NCBI GenBank assembly: GCA_032871835.1
Contig: CM065299.1
Coordinates: 30,368,074 to 30,432,073, forward strand
Length of the DNA: 64,000 nucleotides
Source of the DNA: Dipteronia dyeriana
Lineage: Eukaryota > Streptophyta > Magnoliopsida > Sapindales > Sapindaceae
Direction of reading: 5' to 3'
Positions 10,897 through 23,100 of the stretch are shown piece by piece (position 1 is the first letter of the stretch; every line of letters begins with the position of its first letter). The position numbers and the translations under genes were made by a program. The notes below the pieces were generated by a model. The model worked only from the letters and a program-made list of their open reading frames with translations. It made no database searches and was not told the origin of the DNA.

Positions 10897-11955
10897 ATGG
10901 GAAGAACTAAAGTTACCGGAAGTGGAAATCAATTGAATCCTATTGTGAAAGCCAAGTCAACCTCAAAGAGATCCAAAGCTTCAAGGTGAAAGGATTTAGG
11001 GATCTTTTCAACTAAGAAGATATTTTAAGAGAGAGGCATTGACTTTGGTAAATGTAAAGATTCTTATGTTCTTAAATGCATTAAGGATAGAAATTGGGAA
11101 TCTTGGGTGAGCATGCTAGGAATAGTGAATGACACTATTGTTAGAGAATTTTATCATGAATACAGAGAGAGTGCCACCTTATTGGATGCTTTGATGGATG
11201 TTAGGGGTGCTGTGTTTAGAGTTAACCCGGTAAACATTAACAAGTTTCTTGGGCTATCTAGTGATATTGATTCAAACTTTCTAGATGTTGATATCATTGA
11301 GAATCTTAATATCATAGGTAGAACTCTATGTGACAATGCTTATTTTGAGTGGAAGGGTAGAGCATATATTAGTCAACATGAGTTAACTAAGGCAAGTGCA
11401 TTTTGGCATCTTTTCATTTGCACAAATATTATTGGATCTTCGAATTCAACCGAGTTGAATAAAGACAAGATCAAAATTGTATATGCCTTAGTGACTAATC
11501 AACCTTTAAACCTTGGGGATTTGCTTATGTTTTATTTGGATAATACGACTTTCTCAACTAGAGGAGATAAGAATCTTGCATTACCGGGGTTTATAACTTC
11601 TTAGTGTTTAGCTCGTGGTGTTCAAAGTAGTGGAGATGATATGTTGGTACAACCCTTGGAAAAGTATAGTGATAAACGTGTGTCATACATGTCATATAAG
11701 GATAAGGGTAAGACATGTGATACTTTTGGACTTTTTAGTTAACAAGTTGATTGTCAAGAGACTGGCATAAACATTCTTCTAGATTGGGCTTTGCATTTGA
11801 AGAAGAAGGTTGATGGGCTTAGTGCTATAGTTGAAAAACAAGATGCTAGAATAAAAGAGTTGGAGGAGTGTTTTGCATCAAGTTCAAGACCACCTCTCAA
11901 GCATTATGTTAGGTCAACTACACGCACATCTTTCTTTGGTGGATCTAGTAGCTAG
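10897..11955 (+). pseudogene. Downstream 'env-like' position ORF, plant transposon-protein type (B1)
   Basis: ATG 10897 begins MGRTKVTGSG, followed by a basic Ser/Lys stretch. The core contains WESWVSMLGIVND, VREFYHEY, VRGAVFRVN and INKFLGL, resembling the domain called 'putative plant transposon protein' (Pfam family recalled as PF20167). A C-terminal heptad segment (KKKVDGLSAIVEKQDARIKE) follows, and the protein ends FFGGSSS. The position between pol and the 3' LTR is that of the Sirevirus env-like gene. I see no signal peptide or membrane segment, so an envelope role is not supported. Four stops break the frame: two early ones (about 10987 and 11026), then 11602 and near 11740. The function is unknown. 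Confidence 0.7.
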
Positions 11956-12420
11956 TATTTGAGTCTCGTGGGATGTTGCTTACCTTTTGGCATCATTTCA
12001 TGTCAAAAAGGGGGAGAAAGAGTTATTATGAATTGCTAGTTACTTAGTTTCCTTTTTATGTTGCTTTTGTGAACTTTTAGACTTTCAATGGCTGTAATAA
12101 TTAGTCTTAAGATTTGGTTAAGAATTATTGTATTTGGCATGTATTTAGGAGGAGATACATGTATTTATGTATTTAATTGAATATTTTTATCCATATTTGT
12201 TGCCATTTGTTGTCTTTCTCTTGTATATGCATTGTGCTTTTAGATGAATTTGTAGGTTGCTTCAAGAGAAGATCAAGATAAAGTTCAAGAGTTGGTGAAG
12301 ATTAGTTATAGGAATCTTACTCATTGTAATGTGAGGGAGTGATTTTGTGACATATCTTCATTTTTATATTTGTAGTAAATGTATAGGTGTTTTGACATGG
12401 AATTTGCCAAAGGGGGAGAT
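11956..12420 (+). promoter_or_regulatory. B1 3' UTR with polypurine tracts
   Basis: CATGTCAAAAAGGGGGAGAAAG (12000-12020) and AGGAGGAGATAC (12148-12159) precede GCCAAAGGGGGAGAT (12406-12420), which abuts the LTR and should be the functional plus-strand primer. The CATGTCAAAAA prefix recurs in B2, element C and, altered, in A and G. Confidence 0.8.
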
Positions 12421-13226
12421 TGTTAGGTTTTAGTTTGTGTTGGCATGAATTCCATATCAAAATGATGTTTACTTGTAATGACTTAGTTGTTTAGGTTCAT
12501 GATGATTCAAGCTTCAAGGAAGAAGAAACAACAAGTCAAAGTAAGTTCTAAGTCTTCAAAGAGAAAGTATGCAATTTGGTTCTACAAAGGTGTACTAAGA
12601 CCTTATATTTCTCAAACAAGGCTTAGGCACACAAACACATATCATACATTTGTGTCTCTGCAACGTTGTGCACCTTTATAGGCACACACACATATCATAC
12701 ATTTGTGTCCCTATATAGTTGTGCACCTTTATAGGCACACACATACAATTCATTCATATGTGTCCCTGCATCATTGTGCATCATGTATAACACATTCACA
12801 CACTTAGAGATGAATGCTCATGCATTGGTTTGAAAATAATATGTTTTGGAATATGCATGATTGGAAACTATCTCTATGTAGTTTTCATTCTAGTGTGAAT
12901 TGTGTTTGTGTGTTTATAAGTTTTTATAACATGGATATTGAACTTGGATTTAGTCTTAAATCATTCTTGATTGAGTTCCGGTCATTTCGGTTACTCATAC
13001 TATTGATTTCAAGTTCAAAGTCAAAAGATACTACACTTTCAACTCATGTTTCATACATTATCTTCGTCTTCGTATATTGAGTCGAATTATTATATTCTGG
13101 GTTGAGTATCTTATATGTCGATGTCCGTGTGAAAGTTATGGTTTGTAATCCACAAATGGATTCGAATTCCGAGTTCGAAGGCCAGAGAACGGTCGAAGAA
13201 CGCAAGGGAAGCGCGAGGGTAATGCA

Positions 13227-13329
13227 CCATGGCCAAAAGGCCATGGAGGTGTGCATGCCCGAGATGGCGCGTGGCCATCTCGGCCACACAACCTTGCTGG
13301 CCCGAGATGCCCAAGCACCATCTTGGGGG
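13227..13329. promoter_or_regulatory. U3 palindrome cluster, LTR B
   Basis: The first palindrome is CCATGGCC-AAAA-GGCCATGG (13227-13246), a perfect 8-bp-arm hairpin. The second (13258-13283) has perfect arms CCGAGATGGC and GCCATCTCGG around a short centre. The third (13301-13329) is imperfect, CCCGAGATG and CATCTTGGG. The cluster ends about 55 bp upstream of the TATA box. It matches the cluster in LTR A although most of the surrounding LTR differs. Confidence 0.65.
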
Positions 13330-14329
13330 AGCACTTCCAAAGGAGTTCAAAATGGTCTTTTCATCTTTCTTCTTTCCCACTCCTTTATAATCTCTCTCCC
13401 TCTCACATTTCATTCAAAGAAGAAATTCAAATCAAGTGTGCAGAATTTTCTCTCTAAATTTTCTCACCTTCCAAACACCATAACTTCTTCATTTGAACTC
13501 TGATTTGAGTGATTCGAAGTTTAGAGTGTTCATATATTCATCCTCCACCTTTTCTTTGAAGGTTTGAGTTTAGTTTTCTACTGTTTTAGGTGTCTAATCA
13601 TACAAAAACGGGACTGCACCTAGATCAACTAAGGTATTGATTTTCTCTCTAAGTTTTCTTTTAAAACTTGGTCAATTGCCATGGGTTTTCTTCTTCTACA
13701 TATATTTGTATATTGTGAGTGTTTTGATTTGTGTTTTGAACACTTCCAAAGCTAGATTGAATTTCAATTGAAATCATTCATGTTGGGTTAGGTTTTGATT
13801 TTGCCTATGTTATCTCATGTTTGGGATTGTATTGTGCTAGCTTTGATTCTAAGACTATTTTGTGATCTTTGATTGATTGATTTTGAGAAAAATAGTTCAT
13901 CACATGTATTAGGCTCTCTCTGCCGAAATTCTCACATAATACATGTGCTTATGTTCTTTTGAGCTATTCATGTGATTTGTTGAATCTATGATTAGGAATA
14001 TGCTCTAGAACTTATGCTTAGATCTATTTGACATTGTCATATGATTTTAGCATGTTTTAGGTTTTTTATTATTTAAACTTGATATTGTGATTTGTTGATC
14101 ATATCTTGTGATTCAAGTTTAGATATATGCATGAATCTAGTTTGTGATTAATGTTGAACATATTTTACATGATCTAGATTGACTACTCATGCATGATGAA
14201 CTAGACTATATGTGATTTGTGTATTCATGCTCATGTCTAGTATTTTCCATAGGATGTGCTGATCATAGCATTTTATGTTGCGTGCTTGTTTGCGTTTTGC
14301 ATTCATGATCACCTAGATGCCTTGTGAGA

Positions 14330-14690
14330 AGGAAGTCTTGACAATAGGTGTGAAACCTTTGGTGTTGAGCAAGAAGTCTTAGCAAGAGGTGTGAAGCCTC
14401 AGATTGTCGAGCAAAGAAGTCTTGGCAAGAGGTGTGAAGCCTCAGATTGTCAAGCAAGGAAGTCTTGGCTAGAGGTTTGAAGCCTTGGATAGTGGAGCAA
14501 GAAGTCTTGCCTAGAGTTGGGTGAACTCGAATAGGTGAGCAAGAAAGTCTTGACTAGAGTCGGGAAGACTTGGATTGTTGAGCAAGAAGTCTTGCCTTGG
14601 GTTGTGAAGATCAGGATAAGGTGTGCAAGGAAGTTTTGACAAGAGGTGTGAAGCCTTGGATTGTTGTGCATAGGGCGACAACTTCTAGAG
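14330..14690 (+). repeat. Minisatellite in LTR B
   Basis: About eight degenerate units of 40-48 bp are built on AAGTCTTGGCAAGAGG plus GTGTGAAGCCT. They are the same family as in LTR A but with more units. Confidence 0.7.
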
Positions 14691-15123
14691 TAGGATATGA
14701 GGGTAGTTTCTAGGTGAATAGGTCACTTGAGAGATTGTACTTGTCTTGTCTACTAGTGGATTTTGTTTGCCGGTGGCTGCTAGCCCGTGGATGTTTCCTC
14801 TTCGGAGGTTTACTACGTTATATCTTGTGTCAACTTTTCTCTATCCCTATCTCTCTAATATTTGTATTGTGGATAGAACTCTTTATGCATGTTGACTTCC
14901 TCTTTATAATATAGATTGTGTATGTGTTACAATTACTTGTTTGCATCACACTTTACTTGTGTTTATATATTGATTAATTGTCTTTAATTAATATATAAAT
15001 TGTGATACAAGCAATCTAGAGGGACAAACTTTTGTTTGTTTCTAAGGGAGTCGAAAAAGGTGCCTAACCTATTCACCCCTTATAGGTTAGCCTTGAGCAT
15101 TTAACCGTGATTGTATTTTCAAT

Positions 15124-15138
15124 TAGTATCAGAGCAGG
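15124..15138 (+). other. Primer binding site of element B2
   Basis: TAGTATCAGAGCAGG lies two bases after the LTR end. It is the tRNA-Met type with the first G changed to A. Confidence 0.85.
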
Positions 15139-15205
15139 ACACTAGATTGCACTTAACGTGAGTCCAGGGTGATACTTTCACGGTTTTTGTAAGGTGTTTG
15201 AAGTC

Positions 15206-17243
15206 ATGGGTCAAGATGATGTAATGGCGGAAGCAGCCTCAAATACTAGGACACCAATACTTCGTGGCACTACCTATGGGTATTGGAAGTTGAGGATGAA
15301 AGCCTACATCCACTCTATTGATGAAAGGGCTTGGATGGTAGTGGAAGAAGGTTATAGTCCTCCTACCAAGGTTTTAGAGGATGGAACCATGATACTCAAG
15401 CCAATGAGTGAATGGACAACAAATGAGTTTGAGGTTGCAAAATGTCACCATCGTGCTACGAATGCTATCTTTGGAGGAGTTGATGGGCATCAATTCTCCT
15501 ACATCCAAAATCTTGAATCTGTAAAGAAAGCTTGAGATACTTTCCAAGTTACTAATGAAGGAACCTTAGCGGTGAAGAAATCGAGACTTCAAATGTTGGC
15601 ATCACAATTTGAAGGTTTAAGTATGGGTGAGGAAGAAAAGTTAGAAGACTTCCAATTTCGTCTTCTTAACATAGCTGACGAATGTCAAGCACTTGGAGTA
15701 CCTATCTCAAAAGAGCATTTAAATTGGAAAATCCTTAGGTCTCTTCCTAAGAGATTAAAATCAAAGGTGACAGCCATTGAGGATAGCATGGATGGATAGT
15801 ATGAACATCGATGAGTTGTTTGGGTCTCTCCAAACTTATAAGATGTTCTTGAAGCCAAAGATCAAGAGTAAGGGAATTGCTCTCAATGCTATTGAGAATG
15901 AGAGTGATGATGAAAATGAAGAAATGACACTCTTGGTTAGAAGGTTCAAGAAGTTTCTAAAGAAGAATTCCAAACCTAAAGGCAAGTCTTCTAACGAAAA
16001 AGGAGTAAAGAGAACATCATCTCCAAAGATTGTGAAGAATAGTCAAGCCATGAACAAGAAAGAGGTTCAATGCTATAATTGTCAAGGTTTTGGTCACTTT
16101 GTTAGAGAGTGTACCAAGAAGCCATCTAAGAAAGACAAGAAAGGCAAATTGTTGGCGGCTACTTGGAGTGATGATAATTCTAGTGACAATGAGAGCTCTT
16201 GTAGTGAGACTTCAAGTGATGAAGAATTGGTGAGCAACTTTGTAGCACTAACGGCTTCTCATTCTTCACTAGATGTTGGTAGTACAATATTTTTGAACAA
16301 GAACCTTGATGCAAATCATGATGGAAGCTCTAGTTCCATTCCTACTAATCTTGAGTTGTTGAAAAAGAAAGAAAAGATTGAAGAAGCTAGAGACAATGCT
16401 CAAAGAGAAGTAGTTGAGAAGGATGATTTGATCAAGAAGCAACTATATGAGTTTGTGGTTGTTACTCGTAGACTTCTTGGTGAAAAAGGTGATATTATGA
16501 AGAAGTTTAGAGAACTTGAAATAATTAACCTTGAGAAGGATAATGTGATATCTTCTTTGAAGAAGAGAGAACAAGAATTGATGGAAGAGATAGACACGGC
16601 TAAGGAGGCTATCAAGGATTTAGTGAATGATTCGGTTAGTGTGTCTAGTGTTAGGAATCTTGTTAACTCTCATAGTGGTGAAGACAACTTGGTAGTTGAA
16701 GATGAGCTCTTGGAAGCTCCACTTCCTACACACTTTGATGAAGTTGTGATTGATAAGAAACCACACAAGAAGAGAAGATCAAAAGCCAAGAACAAGGTAT
16801 CTTTGCAAACTCCTAGTGAAGGTAGTTTAACTCCAAAAGGTACAATCTCATATTTTATTCCAATTTACCATTATTGCAACACAATAGGTCACATTAAGCC
16901 TAGGTGTTATAATTATATTGAAAAATGCAAATTAGGAAATGAATCTAGGGATAAGGAGATTACACTTCAACTTGAACATGCTAAGGCCTTGAAAGTTGAT
17001 AAACATGATAATATTGCTAAGCATGAGAAAAAGTAATTGAGTAGAAAGAATTCTAATCTTGTTCAACTTGACAAAGCTTGTGTTGAAAATGATAAGGAAG
17101 AGTGTGTTAATGATATTCTTGTTAATGAAGTCATTGAAGGACTTTACTCTAGATTTAACATTGTTGTCAAGGATGATATTGGAAATGTTTGTGTAGGTAC
17201 ACCCAAGAACAAGTGGTTCAAGGGTGAGTGCTCTTATCACTAA
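15206..17243 (+). pseudogene. gag: Sirevirus gag of element B2 (fullest copy)
   Basis: The frame starts MGQDDVMAEAAS at 15206. It is interrupted by a TGA at 15533 (Trp codon mutated), a one-base loss near 15790 and a TAA at 17034 (Glu codon mutated). Domain order is the UBN2-like capsid part, an intact CCHC knuckle CYNCQGFGHFVREC (16070-16112), and an acidic Ser-rich linker. A coiled coil of about 100 residues follows (16345-16640). The second knuckle-like HYCNTIGHIKPRC has Tyr for its first Cys. The end is KWFKGECSYH, where a protease would normally follow but does not. It is nearly identical to B1, so the B copies are close relatives. Confidence 0.92.
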
Positions 17244-18937
17244 TATAAGAAGCACATGTGAGATAGCTTTGAGGTTATATATCAAATGTGTTGAGAATTC
17301 TTGCTTGCTAGCTTTGAATACTCCATGTATTGATATGAACTTGGTTATCTCACATCATGTTTGTTATGATGGTCAAAATTTGTTGATTAACTTTGAAGAA
17401 GTTCTTTTGTTATATGTGTTGATTGAGTTGAGATATTATGCTTTTTATACACTTGTTGTGAAACATTGTCAACCCGGTGTCATGAGGACATTCAAGACAA
17501 GAGTGCTCATAAAAACGGCGGAAGTATGATATTTGGTGAATATAATGTGCAAAAAGGTATCTCTATACTCTAATGCATATTCTCTTATATATTCATCTTT
17601 TGACTCAATTTTTGACATACATCTCATAGCATGTCATATTAGAGAATTTTGTATGGTATACATATGGTTCTCATTAACATTTGCTATTTTAGGATCTAAT
17701 AGTGATATTGTTCACATTGATCTTAACTTTGATGATTGTTTGTGTTTGGTATATTGAGTGACATTACTTTTGAAAATATGAGCTTCATATTCTTTGAATG
17801 CTACTCATTAGAGAAGTAATCTTGAATAAGTCTCTTCTTATTGCTCTTAGATCATGTGCTTATGAGCCATAAAATCTTGGTTTTCTAAAAATTGCACCTT
17901 GCTTCTCTTATATGTTTTGTTAGTAGGTTGAGTTTACTAATATGTAAACATTGGATACATCTTGAAGTTTTTGTGCTTAAGTACATTTAAAATGACCTAT
18001 GGTTAGTATTTATTTTACTTTGGCAATTATATAGAACTCAACGAGCACCTTCATGAGAAGGGCTAAACACCTTGGTTGTGAAAGCTACCCAATTTTGGAA
18101 AGAGCTACACCATTGTGATGAGTGAAAGCCGTCATGAAGTGAATTTTTGTTTATGTAAAAAAAAAAATGGAAAAATCAAAGAAGTGTTGAAATGAAATCA
18201 ATAATAAAAAAAAATCTTTGATTCAAAGCCTAAAAAGAAAAGGAGGAAGGCTTAAATAAGAGTTTAGTTGAAAATCAAATGAGCTCGGGTTGAAAAACAG
18301 AAATGGGATGACGAGCCACATGCACACACACACTCATATTTTGAAAATCTATTCTCTTAAAAGCAAAAATTCCGGATGATAATCGGTTTGACTTTTTATG
18401 GAAAAAGCTTAAGATGAATAGTTGTTGGAAATTGTTTGCATGTTGATTATCAAACTACTTCTTGATATATATTTGAAGCTTATCTCTTTCTCACACACAC
18501 ACACACTTTGTTTATGATTATGATGATATCTTTGCAATTGTTGAAGAATTATAAGAGAACTTGAAAAATCTTTTTGTATCTCTCTTAGCATATGAAGCTT
18601 ATTTTGTTGATATTTCTTCAAATTGCTTGAATGTGTGATTGTGTGAACTTCTTTGTGAACCTTATGCTATCATGAATCTTAGTCATGGCATTTATCAAGG
18701 GGGAGCATTGTATGCTAGACATTGTTCTCTTTTATGATATGTTCGCATGCTTCATTTTGTTACATGTTGGCATATTTTGACTTAATGATACTTGTAAGAT
18801 ATTACCCACTATCTTTGTCTTGCATGATGATTCATTCTTAAGTTATATGTCATTGCTTTATATATTTGTGACTAATAAGCTTGTTTTGTCTTTCACTCAC
18901 TTTTGTATGTTTATAGCATCTTATTTCACAAGAACAA
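17244..18937 (+). other. B2 non-coding region between gag and downstream ORF
   Basis: It is the same non-coding stretch as 9212-10896 in B1, including the CTTCATG ... CATGAAG block at 18049-18139 and a polypurine tract at 18697-18708. I see no pol codons in it. Confidence 0.75.
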
Positions 18938-20009
18938 ATGGGAAGAACTAAAGTTACCGGAAGTGGAAATAAATTGAATCCCATTGTGAAAGCCAAGTCA
19001 ACCTCAAAGAGATCCAAAGCTTCAAGGTGAAAGGATTTAGGGATCTTTGCAACTAAGAAGATATTTCAAGATAGAGGCATTGACTTAGGTAAATGTAAAG
19101 ATTCTTATGTTTTTAAATGCATTAAGGATAGAAATTGGGAATCTTGGGTGAGCATGCTAGGAATAGTGAATGACACTATTGTTAGATAATTTTATCATGA
19201 ATATAGAGAGAGTGCCACCTTATTGGATGCTTTGATGGATGTTAGGGGTGTTGTGTTTAGAGTTAACCCGATAAACATTAACAAGTTTCTTAGGCTATCT
19301 AGTGATATTGATTCAAACTTTCTAGATGTTGATATCATTGAGAATCTTAATATCATGGGTAGAACTCTATGTGACAATGCTTCTTTTGAGTGGAAAGGTA
19401 GAGCATATATTAGTCAACATGAGTTAACTAAGGCAAGTGCATTTTGGCATTTTTTCATTTGCACAAATATTATTGGATCTTCGAATTCAACCGAGTTTAA
19501 TAAATACAAGATCAAAATAGTATATGCCTTAGTGACTAATCAACCTATAAACCTTAGGGATTTGCTTATGTTTTATTTGGATAATACGGCTTTCTCAACT
19601 AGAGGAGATAAGTAGATTGCATTCCGGGGGGGGGGGGGGGGGGGTTATAACTTCTTTGTGTTTAGCTCGTGGTGTTCAAAGTAGAGGAGATGATATGTTG
19701 GTACAACCCTTGGAAAAGTATAGTGATAAACTTGTGTCATACATGTCATATAAGGATAAGGGTAAGACATGTGATACTTTAGGATCTTTTAGTTCACAAG
19801 TTGATTGTCAAGTGACTAGCATAAACATTCTTCCGGATTGGGCTTTGCATTTAAAGAAGAAGGTTGATGAGCTTAGTGTTATAGTTGAAAAACAAGATGC
19901 TAGAATAAAAGAGTTGGAGGAGTGTATTGCATCAAGTTCAAGACAACCTCTCAAGCATTATGTTAGGTCAACTACACGAACATCTTTCTTTGGTGGATCT
20001 AGTAGCTAG
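18938..20009 (+). pseudogene. Downstream 'env-like' position ORF (B2)
   Basis: This is the copy of the B1 ORF at 10897, from MGRTKVTGSG to FFGGSSS. It shares the early TGA after KRSKASR, has an extra TAA at 19187 in the VREFYHEY motif (VR* in place of VRE) and another at 19613. A run of 19 G (19626-19644) replaces a four-G stretch and shifts the frame. The C-terminal part after the run (LARGVQSRGDDML through the coiled coil) is open. The shared early stop shows the ORF was already broken in the common ancestor of B1 and B2. No membrane segment is visible. Confidence 0.7.
19626..19644 (+). repeat. Run of 19 G
   Basis: The B1 equivalent has GGGG. The expansion lies inside the B2 ORF and breaks it. 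It may be a genuine slippage event or a base-calling or assembly artefact. Confidence 0.9.
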
Positions 20010-20177
20010 TATTTGAGTCCCATGGTATGTTTCTTACCTTTTGGCATCATTTCATGTCAAAAAGGGGGAGAAAGCGTTGTTATAGTGCTAGTTACTTAGT
20101 TTCCTTTTTATGTTGTTTTTGTGAACTTTTGGACTTTCAATGGCTTGTTATAATTTGTCTTAAGATTTGGTTATGAC
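20010..20177 (+). other. Truncated 3' UTR of B2 and hairpin centre
   Basis: B2 runs on with its AAAAAGGGGGAGAAAG tract (20059-20074) until about 20172 (AAGATTTGGTTA), about 245 bp short of the final polypurine tract. It then switches to the inverted copy B3. No 3' LTR is present. Confidence 0.75.
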
Positions 20178-23100
20178 TGACATATGACTTAAGAATGAAT
20201 CATCGTGCAAGACAAAGATAGTGAGTAATAACTTACAAGTATCATTAAGTCAAAATATGCCAACATGTAACAAAATGAAGCATGTGAACATATCATAAAA
20301 GAGAACAATGTCTAGCATACAATGCTCCCCCTTGATAAATGCCATGACTAAGATTCATGATTGCATAAGGTTCACAAGGAAGTTCACCAATCACACATTT
20401 AAGCAATTTGAAGAAATATCAACAAAATAAGCTTCATATGCTAAGAGAGATACACAAAGATTTTTCAAGTTCTCTCATAATTATTTAACAATTGCAAGGA
20501 TATCATCATACTCGTAAATAAAGTGTGTGTGTGAGAGATATGCTTCAAATATATATAAAGAAGTAGTTTGATAATCAACATGCAAACAATTTCCAATAAC
20601 TATTCATCTTAATCTTTTTCCATAAAAAGTCAAACCGATTATCATCCGGAATTTTTGCTTTTAAGAGAATAGATTTTCACAACATATAAGCGTGTGTGTG
20701 CATGTGGCTCGTCATCCCATTTCTGTTTTTCAACCCGAGCTCATTTGATTTTCAACTAAACTCTTATTTAAGCCTTCCTCCTTTTCTTTTTAGGCTTTGA
20801 ATCAAAGTTTTTTTTTATTGGCTTCATTTCAACACTTCTTTGATTTTTCCATTTTTTTTTCTTGCATAAACAAAAATTCACTTCATGACGGCTTTCACTC
20901 ATCACAATGGTGTAGCTCTTTCCAAAATTGGGTAGCTTTCATAACCAAGGTGTGTAGCCCTTCTCATGAAGGTGCTCGTTGATTTCTATGTAATTGCCAA
21001 AGCAAAATAAATACTAACCATAGGTCATTTTAAATGTACTTAAGCACAAAAACTTCAAGATGTATCCAATGTTTACATATTAGTAAACTCAACCTACTAG
21101 CAAAACATATAAGAGAAGCAAGGTGCAATTTTTAGAAAACCAAGATTTTATGGCTCATAAGCACATGATCTAAGAGCAATAAGTAGAGACTTATTCAAGA
21201 TCATTACTTTTCTAATGAGTAGCTTTCAAAGAATATGAAGCTCATATTTTCAAAAGTAATGCCACTTAAAATACCAAACACAAACAATCATCAAAGTTAA
21301 GATCAATGTGAACAATATCACTATTAAATCCTAAAATAGCAAATGTCAATGAGAACCATATGTATACTATACAAAATTCTCTAATATGACATGCTATGAG
21401 ATGTATGTCAAAAATTGAGTCAAAAGATGAATATCTAAGAGTATATGCATTAGAGTATAGAGATACCTTTTTGCACATTATATTCATCAAATATCATACT
21501 TCCGCCCTTTTTATGAGCACTCTTGCCTAGAATGTCCTCATGACATCAAGTTGATGATGTTTCACAACAAGAGTATAAAAAGCATAATATCTCAACTCAA
21601 TCAACATATATAACAAAAGAACTTCTTCAAAGTTAATCAACAAATTTTGACCATCATAACAATCATGATGTGAGATAACCAAGTTCATAGCAATACATGG
21701 AGTATTCAAAGCTAGCAAGCAAGAATTCTCAACACATTTGATATATAGCCTCAAAGCTATCTCACATGTGCTTCTTATATTAGTGATAAGAGCACTCACC
21801 CTTGAACCACTTGTTCTTGGGTGTACCTACACAAACATTTCCAATATCATCCTTGACAACATGTTAAATCTAGAGTAAAGTCCTTCAATGACTTGATTAA
21901 CAAGAATATCATTGACACACTCTTCCTTAACATTTTCAACACAAGATTTGTCAAGTTGAACAAGATTATAATTCTTTCTACTCCATAACTTTTTCTCATG
22001 CTTAGCAAAATTATCATGTTTCTCAACTTACAAGTCCTTAGCATGTTCAAGTTGAAGTGTAATCTCCTTATCCCTAGATTCATTTCCTAATTTGCATTTT
22101 TCAATATATTTATAACACCTAGGCTTAATGTGACCCATTGTATTGCAATACTGGCAAATTGGAATAAAATAAGAGACTGTACCTTTTGGAGTTGAGCTAG
22201 CTTCACTAGGAGTTTGCAAAGATACCTTGTTCGCCAACTTCTTGTTGGCTTTTGATCTTCTCTTCTTGTGTGGTTTCTTATCAATCACGACTTCATCAAA
22301 GTGTGTAGGAAGTGGTGCTTCCAAGAGCTCATCTTCAACTATCAAGTTGTCTTCACCACTATGAGAGTTAACAAGATTCCTAACACTAGACACACTAACC
22401 GAATCATTCACTAAATCCTTGATAGCTTCCTTAGCCGTGTCTATCTCTTCCATCAATTCTTGTTCTCTCTTCTTCAAAGAAGATATCACATTATCCTTCT
22501 CAAGTTAATTATTTCAAGTTCTTTAAATTTCTTCATAATATCACCTTTTTCACCAAGAAATCTTTGAGTAACAACCACAAACTCATCTAGTTGCTTCTTG
22601 ATCAAATCATCATTCCCAACTACTTCTCTTTGAGCATTGTCTCTAGCTTCTTCAAGCTTTTCTATCTTTTTCAACAACTCAAGATTAGTAGGAATGAAAC
22701 TAGAGCTTCCATCATGATTTGCATCAAGGTTGTTGTTCAAAGATATTGTACTACCAACATCTTGTGAAGAATGAGAAGCCATTAGAGCTACAAAGTTGCT
22801 CACCAACTCTTCATCACTTGAAGATTCACTACTAGAGCTCTCATTGTCACTAGAATTATCATCACTCCAAGTAGCCGCCAACACTTTGCCTTTCTTGTCT
22901 TTCTTAGATGGCTTCTTGGTACACTCACTAGCAAAGTGACTAAAACCTTGACAATTATAGCATTGAACCTCTTTCTTGTTCATGGCTTGACTATTCTTCA
23001 CAATCCTTGGAGATGATGTTCTCTTGACTCCTTTTTCCTTAGAAGACTTGCCTTTAGGTTTGGCATTCTTTTTTAGAAACTTCTTGAACCTTTTAACCAA

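Larger units (their letters stand above)
12421..15121 (+). repeat. LTR of element B (shared by B1 and B2)
   Basis: This 2.7-kb LTR starts TGTTAGG after a polypurine tract and ends TTTTCA before a primer site. It is both the 3' LTR of B1 and the 5' LTR of B2. That internal-LTR-internal order arises by unequal recombination between two tandem copies. U3 has a palindrome cluster (13227-13329), then TTTATAAT (13384-13391) as TATA box. A minisatellite (14330-14690) and the U5 block CCCGTGGATGTTTCC (14781-14795) follow. The outer LTRs of this pair are absent from the window. Confidence 0.92.

Noticed and set aside
10897..11955. True viral-type envelope gene
   Set aside because: No signal peptide, membrane helix or fusion-type hydrophobic segment can be seen in B or C; only the position is env-like.
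13044..13413. Overlapping frames on both strands in LTR B, and similar ones at 32407-32687
   Set aside because: They arise from the GC-rich palindromes, which lack stops on both strands; they are not shared as proteins between LTR families.
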